Source of the DNA: Magnetospirillum sp. SS-4
GTDB taxonomy: Bacteria > Pseudomonadota > Alphaproteobacteria > Rhodospirillales > Magnetospirillaceae
Reading direction: 5' to 3'
DNA: 64,000 bases
NCBI RefSeq assembly: GCF_902729425.1
Contig: NZ_CACVCH010000002.1
Location: 112,022 to 176,021 of the forward strand
The translations under genes and the position numbers were made by a program. Under the pieces are notes generated by a model. It searched no databases. It saw only the letters and a program-made list of their open reading frames with translations, and was not told the DNA's origin. This document shows positions 18,817 through 25,615 of the stretch, in pieces; position 1 is the stretch's first letter; the number at the start of each line of letters is the position of its first letter.

Positions 18817-18990
18817 ATGGGCCAGAAGGCTTCTCGCCGCGAGAAATTGGCGGCAATCCGGGAACGGGCCTGCGAGATCATCGCCATGCCCGAAACCCAT
18901 TCCCTGATGTCCAGGGAACGGGCCCTCGACTCCCTTGGTTACCTGTGGGAGGTCGAGAAGGACAGGGTGGGCTCTCTGCTGGCGTGTTAG
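18817..18990 (+). CDS. small hypothetical protein, 57 residues
   Basis: ATG at 18817 with AGGAG about 9 bases upstream (ACAGGAGTGAACGACC) and TAG at 18988. The product is basic at the N-terminus (MGQKASRREKLAAIRERA) and predicted wholly helical, ending in VGSLLAC; no signal peptide or domain. I do not recognise it. It stands alone between the DUF498 gene and a convergent DksA-like gene. The good ribosome site, clean codon usage and amphipathic helix support a real gene. Confidence 0.55.
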   Translation: MGQKASRREKLAAIRERACEIIAMPETHSLMSRERALDSLGYLWEVEKDRVGSLLAC

Positions 18991-19050
18991 CCGAGCCCCC
19001 GCGTCGAACCGGCGATGCCGGCCCGATGCGGGGGTGTTCCCGGCCGCGTC

Positions 19051-19281
19051 TCAGCGCGGGCCGCAACGCCTCGCCAGCTTGGCCTTGGCCTCGGCCTCGT
19101 CGGCGCAATCGTGGCATAGCTTGGCGTACGGATTGGCTCTCAGCCGCTCCGGCTCGATGCCTTCGCCACAGGTCCGGCAGGTGCCGTTGGACGGAATCGT
19201 TTCCGCCCGTCCCAGAACCGCCTGAATGGCGGCGGTGTTCAGCGCTTCAATCCGTTCAGCCGCAAGATCGATGTCGTCCAT
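19051..19281 (-). CDS. DksA/TraR-type C4 zinc-finger protein
   Basis: A 76-residue protein of the short DksA/TraR (YbiI/TraR-like) class. The C4 finger is formed by C-x2-C (CRTCGEG) and C-x2-C (LCHDC) about 17 residues apart, next to the family-typical IPSNGTC and ERLRANPYAKLC. It lacks most of the long coiled coil of true DksA, as TraR does, so it may bind the RNA polymerase secondary channel or act otherwise. Single gene, upstream region AT-rich. Family assignment is firm; effect on transcription is inferred. Confidence 0.85.
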   Translation of the reverse strand: MDDIDLAAERIEALNTAAIQAVLGRAETIPSNGTCRTCGEGIEPERLRANPYAKLCHDCADEAEAKAKLARRCGPR

Positions 19282-19335
19282 ACCCTCACTCCAGAGAGCT
19301 GAGCCAGGACGATATTGTGGCTTGTTCCATAGAAT

Positions 19336-19390
19336 ATATCAATATCTATGATATCGAGTCTGAATAGATGCATTTGGTAAGTATCTATTC
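19336..19390. repeat. AT-rich patch with two inverted repeats
   Basis: Within a markedly AT-rich stretch, ATATC (19336-19340) pairs with GATAT (19350-19354), and GAATAGAT (19362-19369) pairs perfectly with ATCTATTC (19383-19390). The second repeat spans the stop codon of the minus-strand membrane-protein gene and could act as its terminator stem or as an operator for the DksA-like gene. No T-tract follows. Confidence 0.4.
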
Positions 19391-19873
19391 CATCTCCTTC
19401 GGCGCCCAGGTCAGGGTAGCGGATTCCGTATCCTGATTGCACAGTTCCGACAACTTGGCGGCGGAGACGCGAACGGGGGTGACGCCGTTGATGCTGAGCA
19501 ATCCCTTGCGCACCAGTTTCCAGCCGACCGAGACGCAGACGGCGGGGGGGACGCCGATGGCGGTGATGACGATCTGGTTGCCCTTGCGTTCGACCCGCAT
19601 GGGGCCGCCATAGACGGTTCTGTCGAAGGCGGTGCCCCCGGCGGCCCGCTCCATCTGCTCGACGAAGGCTTCCGGTGTTGCCGACGCCTCGGCGGTGGGG
19701 CTGGGGCGCAACGCCATGATCGCCACCGAGATTGCCACCGCGACGACGCCGGCGGCGACCAGGACGATGACGAGAAGACGGTTGGAGATTCCCCCGTGCT
19801 TGCCCGGCCTTGACGGCCGGCCGTGGGAGGCCGGGGAGGGCTTGCCGGGTGCCGCCGAATGCGTGGCCATCAT
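19385..19873 (-). CDS. single-pass membrane protein, weakly pilin-like
   Basis: A 162-residue protein starting at paired ATG codons. A basic, proline/glycine-rich cytoplasmic segment of about 30 residues precedes one strong membrane helix (RLLVIVLVAAGVVAVAISVA), then an exported domain of about 105 residues. That domain has two cysteines (VCVSVG and LCNQD), a G-x-L-S-I-N-G-V turn and a final TLTW strand, a layout loosely like class IVb/PilS-type pilins, but no clear prepilin cleavage site with Glu+5. I do not assign a function. It is followed by the DksA-like gene across the AT-rich patch. Confidence 0.6.
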   Translation of the reverse strand: MMATHSAAPGKPSPASHGRPSRPGKHGGISNRLLVIVLVAAGVVAVAISVAIMALRPSPTAEASATPEAFVEQMERAAGGTAFDRTVYGGPMRVERKGNQIVITAIGVPPAVCVSVGWKLVRKGLLSINGVTPVRVSAAKLSELCNQDTESATLTWAPKEME

Positions 19874-19937
19874 CGTCCCCTTCAGGGATGGAATCCATCT
19901 GATGGTCACATGATGTCACAGGAGGCTTAAGACAACG

Positions 19938-20714
19938 CTAAGCCCGCAATTCCATGCTGATGGGGCCTTGGGCGCGGCCATGGATGAACTGGTCGACGAA
20001 TTCGTTGCCGGATCTGTCGATGTCCTTGGCCGGTCCGACCCAGATCAGGCGGCCCTTGTAGAGCATGGCGATGCGGTCGGCGATCTTGCGCGCGCTGGCC
20101 ATGTCGTGGGTGATGGAGAGCGCGGTGGCACCCAGCTCCTTGCAGCATTTGACGATCAGGTCGTTGATCACGTCGGCCATGATGGGGTCCAGGCCGGTGG
20201 TGGGTTCGTCGAAGAAGATGATTTCAGGGCTGGTGGCGATGGCGCGGGCGAGGCTGACGCGCTTTTGCATGCCGCCCGACAGCTCGGCCGGGAACAGATC
20301 TCCCGACGAGGCGGCAAGACCGACCTGCGCCAGTTTCTCGATGGCGATGTCGCGAGCCCTGGCGCGCTCCATGCCCTGGCCCTGAATCAGGCCGAAGGCG
20401 ACGTTCTCCCACACCTTCAGCGAGTCGAACAGGGCGCCGCCCTGGAACAGCATGCCGAACTTGCGCATCACCTGCTCGCGCTCGCGCGACGACAGGCCGA
20501 CGACTTCTTCGCCATCGACCTGGATGGACCCCGATTCGGGACGCAGCAGCCCCAGGATGCATTTCAGCATCACCGACTTGCCGGTGCCGGACCCGCCGAT
20601 CACCACCACCGATTCACCCCGCGCCACCGACAGGTCGATACCGTCCAGCACCACCTTCGGACCAAAGGCCTTGTGGACATCGGCAAGCCTGATCTTGGGA
20701 GTTGGGGTGGTCAT
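19938..20714 (-). CDS. mlaF: MlaF-type phospholipid ABC transporter ATPase
   Basis: A 258-residue ATPase of the Mla/Ttg2 class, which drives phospholipid transport between inner and outer membranes. Walker A GGSGTGKS, Q-loop FGMLFQGGALFDSL (a hallmark of the MlaF/Mkl group), signature LSGGMQKR and Walker B IIFFDEPTTGLDP are all intact. ATG lies two bases beyond the mlaE stop, so expression is coupled. No MlaD, MlaC or MlaB gene follows in this window. Confidence 0.95.
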   Translation of the reverse strand: MTTPTPKIRLADVHKAFGPKVVLDGIDLSVARGESVVVIGGSGTGKSVMLKCILGLLRPESGSIQVDGEEVVGLSSREREQVMRKFGMLFQGGALFDSLKVWENVAFGLIQGQGMERARARDIAIEKLAQVGLAASSGDLFPAELSGGMQKRVSLARAIATSPEIIFFDEPTTGLDPIMADVINDLIVKCCKELGATALSITHDMASARKIADRIAMLYKGRLIWVGPAKDIDRSGNEFVDQFIHGRAQGPISMELRA

Positions 20715-20716
20715 TC

Positions 20717-21493
20717 TCACTTCCCGAAGAACATGGCGGTGATGATGTAGTTGAACACCAGGATCATGATGGCCGCCGACACCACCGCGTTGGTGGTGGC
20801 CGCGCCGACGCCCTGGGCGCCGCCCCTGGAGTAGTAACCGTTGTAGCACCCCATCAGGGTGATGAGAAAGCCGAACACCGCCGCCTTGGTCAGGCCGGAG
20901 ATGACGTCCAGCGGTTCCAGGAATTCCCAGGTGCGAGAGATATAGGTGGCCGAATTGAAATCCAGCTTGTAGACGCCGACGATATAGCCGCCGAACACGC
21001 CGATGATGTCGGCGATCAGCACCAGGAACGGCAGCATCAGGGTTCCGGCCAGGATGCGGGGCGCCACCAGGTACTTGAACGGATTGGTCGACAGCGTGGT
21101 CAGGGCGTCGATCTGCTCGGTGACGCGCATGGTGCCGATTTCGGCGGCCATGGAAGCTCCGATGCGCCCCGCCACCATCAGGCCGGCGAGAACCGGTCCC
21201 AACTCGCGGGTCATGGACAGCACCACCACGGTGGCGACGGCGCCCTCGGCCGAGAAGCGGGCGAAGCCGGTATAGCTTTGCAGCGCCAGAACCATGCCCG
21301 AGAAGATGGCGGTCAGTCCCACCACCGGCAGCGAGAAATAGCCGATCTCGATCATCTGGCGCAGGATCAGGCGGGGATAGAAGGGGGGGCGCACCACATG
21401 CGACACCGCCGTGGCGGTAAAGGCCGACAGGCGCCCGGTGTGGGTCAGGAATCCGAGAAAGATGCGGCCGATGGCGGCAAGCAGATCGGTCAA
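20717..21493 (-). CDS. mlaE: MlaE-type phospholipid ABC transporter permease
   Basis: A 258-residue permease of the MlaE (DUF140) family with an N-terminal interfacial helix and about five membrane helices. Conserved segments include ELGPVLAGLMVAGRIGASMAAEIGTMRVTEQIDAL, here the coupling-helix region that contacts MlaF, and the C-terminal SAIM-ILVFNYIITAMFF. Its ATG overlaps the alr stop by four bases. Together with mlaF it forms the inner-membrane core of the lipid transporter. Confidence 0.95.
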   Translation of the reverse strand: MTDLLAAIGRIFLGFLTHTGRLSAFTATAVSHVVRPPFYPRLILRQMIEIGYFSLPVVGLTAIFSGMVLALQSYTGFARFSAEGAVATVVVLSMTRELGPVLAGLMVAGRIGASMAAEIGTMRVTEQIDALTTLSTNPFKYLVAPRILAGTLMLPFLVLIADIIGVFGGYIVGVYKLDFNSATYISRTWEFLEPLDVISGLTKAAVFGFLITLMGCYNGYYSRGGAQGVGAATTNAVVSAAIMILVFNYIITAMFFGK

Positions 21494-22611
21494 GCCGGCT
21501 TTCCTTCCCTGGGACTGCTTAGCCAGACCCGATGATGGCGGCGGCCCAGCGCGGTCAGAATCTCGTAGCCGATGGTGCCGGCCTCGGCGGCGACGTCATC
21601 CACCGGACGATTGGGACCGATCAGTTCGATCATGGCGCCGGGATAGACCGCGCTCTCGGGGACGTCGCTGACGTCGAAGGCGGTCAGGTCCATGGAAACG
21701 CGACCGACGATCGGCACCTTGTGTCCCCCGATGAAGCCAAAGCCGCTATTGCTCAGCGAGCGCAACCAGCCATCGGCGTAGCCGACGGCCACGGTGGCCA
21801 GCCTGCCCTTGCGGGTCACGCGGTGGGTGGCACCATAACCAACGGTCATGGGGCTGTCAACGTCGCGGACTTGCAGGATTTTTCCTTGCAGGCTAAGCAC
21901 TTGCGCCATTGGATTGGGGCGGCCGGGAATAGGATTGATACCGTAGAGGGCGGCGCCGGGGCGGGTCATGTCGAAACGGTAGGCACGGCCCAGGAAAATT
22001 CCGGACGAAGCGGCGAGGCTGAGGGGAAAGCCCGGCAATTGGCCGGACAGGCGGCGGAAGGTCGCCAGTTGCTCGGCATTCTTGGGTGAGGAATCGTCAT
22101 CGGCGCACGACAGGTGCGACATGGCCAGGACCGGCCGCACCGAGGCCAGGACCGCCGGTTTCGCGACCAGCCGGTTCAGTTCCGGCTCGTCCAGGCCCAG
22201 CCGGTTCATGCCGGTGTCGATGTTGATGGCGGTGGCCGGAGCCAGGCTGCCGGCCTTGGCGAAGGTCGACCATCCGGTGATTTGCGACAGGCTGTTCAGC
22301 ACCGGCACCAGGCCGTGGGCGGCGAATTCGGCCTCGCTGCCGGCGATCGGGCCGGACAGAACGTAGATGACGCCGCCGGGCAGGAACCGCCGCAGGTGAA
22401 TCCCTTCCTCGACACAGGCGACAAAGAAGCTGCGGCAGCCGGCCGCCAGCAGGGCTGGGGCGATATGGGCCGCGCCCAGGCCATAGCAATCGGCCTTGAC
22501 CACCGCGGCGGCTTCGGCCGGCGCGACCAGGGCGGCCAGACGGCGCCAGTTGGCGACGACGGCCTCCACATCAACGGTCAGAACGGTGGTGGCGTGGGTA
22601 AGGTCGGTCAT
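21490..22611 (-). CDS. alr: alanine racemase
   Basis: A 373-residue PLP enzyme that makes D-alanine for peptidoglycan. The PLP lysine is Lys39 in AVVKADCYGLG; the opposite-face catalytic tyrosine is in MTVGYGATHRV; substrate and cofactor loops NIDTGMNRLG, MSHLSCAD and VSMDLTAFDV are present. Length is standard. First gene of alr-mlaE-mlaF. The closeness to the phospholipid transporter probably reflects shared envelope function, not direct interaction. Confidence 0.96.
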   Translation of the reverse strand: MTDLTHATTVLTVDVEAVVANWRRLAALVAPAEAAAVVKADCYGLGAAHIAPALLAAGCRSFFVACVEEGIHLRRFLPGGVIYVLSGPIAGSEAEFAAHGLVPVLNSLSQITGWSTFAKAGSLAPATAINIDTGMNRLGLDEPELNRLVAKPAVLASVRPVLAMSHLSCADDDSSPKNAEQLATFRRLSGQLPGFPLSLAASSGIFLGRAYRFDMTRPGAALYGINPIPGRPNPMAQVLSLQGKILQVRDVDSPMTVGYGATHRVTRKGRLATVAVGYADGWLRSLSNSGFGFIGGHKVPIVGRVSMDLTAFDVSDVPESAVYPGAMIELIGPNRPVDDVAAEAGTIGYEILTALGRRHHRVWLSSPREGKPA

Positions 22612-22674
22612 GACTGTTCCAACTTGATCGTCAGCCGACAGGCCGGAAGAGAAGAGGGGATGCGCCGATGGCGT

Positions 22675-23343
22675 CTAGTTCACCACGGGCGGCATGATCC
22701 AGCCCGATTGCAGGGCGATGCGGACGGCCTGGGCGCGGTTGGCGGCATTGATCTTGCGGTAGACGTTGCGCAGATGCACCTTGATGGTGATTTCCTGGAG
22801 GCTGAGGGCCAGGGCGATTTCCTTGTTGGTGCGTCCCTCGACCAACTGGGCGAGAATCTCGCCCTCGCGCCGCGACAGGCGATCGAAAGGGGGCGGCACC
22901 CCGACCGGCTTGGCCGGAGCGGACGGCGAATGAAGGCTGCCGGGGTCCTCGAAGAAGGTGTTGGACGGCAGATAGGTCTCGCCCGACAGGACCAGACGCA
23001 GCGCGTTGACCAGGGCTGCGCCGCTGACGGTCTTGGGAATGAAGCCGGCGGCGCCGGCCTGGACGGCGGCCACCACATGGTCGCGGGTGGAAAAGCCGGA
23101 CACGATCACCACCGGAATCCCGGGGATTTTCGCCTTGACCTGCTGCAACCCGGTCAGGCCGTCCATGCCGGGCATCATCAGGTCGAGCAGGACCAAGCCC
23201 AGGCCAGGGGTGTTGTCCACCAGTTCCAGGGCTTCGTCCAGGGTGGCGGCATCCAGTATTTCCACGTCGGGTCCCAGTTCCTGGAGGAATGGCCGAAGTC
23301 CATCCCGTACAAGCTTGTGGTCGTCGGCCACTAGAATCCGCAT
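22675..23343 (-). CDS. LuxR/NarL-family response regulator
   Basis: A 222-residue two-domain regulator. The receiver domain (residues 1-120) has the acidic pocket DD near residue 7, phosphoacceptor Asp54 in VLLDLMMPGMDG, and Lys104 in FIPKT. A 35-residue linker leads to a LuxR-type helix-turn-helix at about 155-215 (LSRREGEILAQLVEGRTNKEIA and KVHLRNVYRKINAANRAQA). It lies 108 bases downstream of the hybrid kinase gene on the same strand, making that kinase the natural candidate partner. Regulon unknown. Confidence 0.93.
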   Translation of the reverse strand: MRILVADDHKLVRDGLRPFLQELGPDVEILDAATLDEALELVDNTPGLGLVLLDLMMPGMDGLTGLQQVKAKIPGIPVVIVSGFSTRDHVVAAVQAGAAGFIPKTVSGAALVNALRLVLSGETYLPSNTFFEDPGSLHSPSAPAKPVGVPPPFDRLSRREGEILAQLVEGRTNKEIALALSLQEITIKVHLRNVYRKINAANRAQAVRIALQSGWIMPPVVN

Positions 23344-23451
23344 GTCGCCCCACTCCCGTTCCGGCGGCGTGTGCCTACCCGATCCTACCTGAAAGTATAA
23401 ACAACAGCTTTTGACGTGACAATGGCAACAATAGGACTGCCGCCAAAAAAG

Positions 23452-25530
23452 CTACTCAGCCGGAGGTTGAAGAAACGTGGCAACGAACTCTCCAAGTTGA
23501 TTGAGGGCCACCGGCTTCTTCAGGACGGCGCAACGGTCGTCCTGAAAGTTTTCCGCCAGCCGCTCGGTGGCGCCCAGATGGCCGGTCACGATGATGATCG
23601 GAAGCAGCGGGTCGAAGTCGCGCAGCTTTTCCATCAGTTCCTCGCCACCGCCGGCCGGCATCCGCAGGTCGGTGATCACCACGTCGGCGGGATCGGCTCG
23701 GAACAGCTCCCAGGCGCGTTCTCCGGTGCCGGCAATGCTGACGCGGCAGCCCAGCGCCCGCAGATAATGGGCGAGAGCGCCGGCGGCGGCATCCTCGTCG
23801 TCCACCACCATGACATGGGCATTTCCGAAGGCACCGGGCGACGGGGCGCAGGTGGGAACCGGCTGCGACGGAGAGCCATCCTTGTCCAGCGGCAGATGGA
23901 TCACGAAACAGGCTCCGGCCGCCGAATTCTCCACCTCCAGCCGTCCCCCCATGGCGGCGATCAGGCCGAAGCTGACCGACAGTCCCAGTCCGGTTCCGCG
24001 GCCAGCCTCCTTGGTGGTGAAGAACGGTTCGAAGATGCGCGAACGGATGGCTTCGGGAATGCCGGGGCCGTTGTCGGCGATGACGATGCGCAGTTGCCGG
24101 TCGTCACGCTCGGCCCGGATCGATATATGCCCATGCCAGCCGCGGGGAGTGGCGTGCTTGATGTCGCGCAGGGCGTGGTGGGAGTTATTGAGCAGATTCA
24201 TCACCACCTGCTCCAGCTGGACCCGGCGGCCGCGAACCGGGGTGCTGTCGGACGGCAGGGCGAGGTCGAGGGTGATTCCATCCGGGCTCAACTGTCCCGC
24301 CAGCACGTCGGCGGCGGCGCGGACGGCCTGGCTGGCGTCGAACACCTGCACCGGACTGGTGTCGCGGCGGCTGAAGATGCGGATGTCGTCGATGATCTCG
24401 GCGGCACGCTCGGATTGCTCGGCGATCATGTTGAACTGCTGCGCCTGCCATTCCGGCGAGGCCTTGCCGCGTTCGATCAGCATCAGCGCCCCCTCGGCGG
24501 TCAGGCGGATGATATTGAGGGGCTGCGACAGTTCGTGGACCAGGCCGGCGGCCATTTCGCCCAGGGTGGCCAGCTTGGAGGCCTGGAGCAGTTGCTCCTG
24601 GATCTGGTTGCGCTCGGTGATGTCGCGAATCGCCAGCAGGCGGGCGGGAAGGCCGCGAAAGGTGATGGAACAGGCCGAGACCTCGGCCTCGAAGGACTGG
24701 CCGTCCAGGCGAAGAAGCCGGTAATGGCCGAGATAGCGTCCCGGCGGCGGCTCGGCGATGCGCGACACCGCCATGGAACGGGAATCCTCGTGCACCATGT
24801 CGAGCAGCGGCCGCCCGACCAGCGAAACCTCCGGGCCGGCCCCCAGCACCCGCGCGGTGGCCGGATTGGCGAACAGGATGGTGCCCTGGCTGTGAACCAC
24901 CACCGGATCCGGGCTCATCTCGATCAGCAAGCGATAGCGTTCCTCGCTTTCGGCCAGTTCCCTGATCGTGCGGTCGTGGGCCGCCTTCATGCGCAACGCG
25001 GCGATGCCGTGGGCCAGATTGCCGGCCAGACCGGTCAGCAGCCTGACCGCCATGGCGTCGAAGGCTCCCGGCTGATCGGCGTAGAACATCAGGGCGCCGA
25101 CCCTGTCGTCACCCTGGCCGATCGGCAGGGCGATGGTCGAGCGGAAACCGTGACGCCGCGCCGCCTCACGCCAGGGGGCGAAGATTGGGTCGGTCTCGGT
25201 GTCGGCGACGATGCAGGGGCGGCCGGTGCGAATGGCGATGCCGGTCGGACCCCGGCCAATATCCTCGTCGGCCCACGACACCCTGACGTTGTCCAGATAG
25301 CTCCTGGCGACGCCGGCCATGGCCACGGGCACCACCATCCGGGACGGCGCCGGACGGGCGTAGCCGATCCAGACCAGCCGGTAGCCGACCACCTCGGCGC
25401 CGATCAGGCAGATTTCCTCCAGCAATTCGTATTCGTCGGTGGCGCGAACCAGCGCTTCGGTGGCGCGGGCCAGGACCGTCACCGCCCGTTCGGGCGGAAG
25501 ATCGGGATCGAAGGCGGAGGACCCGGGCAT
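23452..25530 (-). CDS. soluble hybrid histidine kinase (GAF-PAS-HisKA-HATPase-REC)
   Basis: A 692-residue cytoplasmic kinase. Start chosen at MPGSSAFDPDLP, which has a GAAAGAG ribosome site; an ATG 60 bases further upstream is possible. Order: GAF domain (about 30-180), PAS (about 195-310), dimerisation domain with phospho-His332 in LVHELSQPLN, ATPase domain with N-box LLNNSHHAL, DNGPGIP and GTGLGLS, then a C-terminal receiver with phosphoacceptor in VVITDLRMPAG and VLKKP lysine. No membrane helix, so the signal is internal and probably read by GAF/PAS. Likely pairs with the adjacent LuxR-type regulator. Confidence 0.93.
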   Translation of the reverse strand: MPGSSAFDPDLPPERAVTVLARATEALVRATDEYELLEEICLIGAEVVGYRLVWIGYARPAPSRMVVPVAMAGVARSYLDNVRVSWADEDIGRGPTGIAIRTGRPCIVADTETDPIFAPWREAARRHGFRSTIALPIGQGDDRVGALMFYADQPGAFDAMAVRLLTGLAGNLAHGIAALRMKAAHDRTIRELAESEERYRLLIEMSPDPVVVHSQGTILFANPATARVLGAGPEVSLVGRPLLDMVHEDSRSMAVSRIAEPPPGRYLGHYRLLRLDGQSFEAEVSACSITFRGLPARLLAIRDITERNQIQEQLLQASKLATLGEMAAGLVHELSQPLNIIRLTAEGALMLIERGKASPEWQAQQFNMIAEQSERAAEIIDDIRIFSRRDTSPVQVFDASQAVRAAADVLAGQLSPDGITLDLALPSDSTPVRGRRVQLEQVVMNLLNNSHHALRDIKHATPRGWHGHISIRAERDDRQLRIVIADNGPGIPEAIRSRIFEPFFTTKEAGRGTGLGLSVSFGLIAAMGGRLEVENSAAGACFVIHLPLDKDGSPSQPVPTCAPSPGAFGNAHVMVVDDEDAAAGALAHYLRALGCRVSIAGTGERAWELFRADPADVVITDLRMPAGGGEELMEKLRDFDPLLPIIIVTGHLGATERLAENFQDDRCAVLKKPVALNQLGEFVATFLQPPAE

Positions 25531-25615
25531 GAAGGCTCTTTCGGCGGAGGCGATCGCCCCCGATGATATGCGGGAACGCCACCGCGCCAAAGGCTTTCCT
25601 AAGGATTACGCCGTC

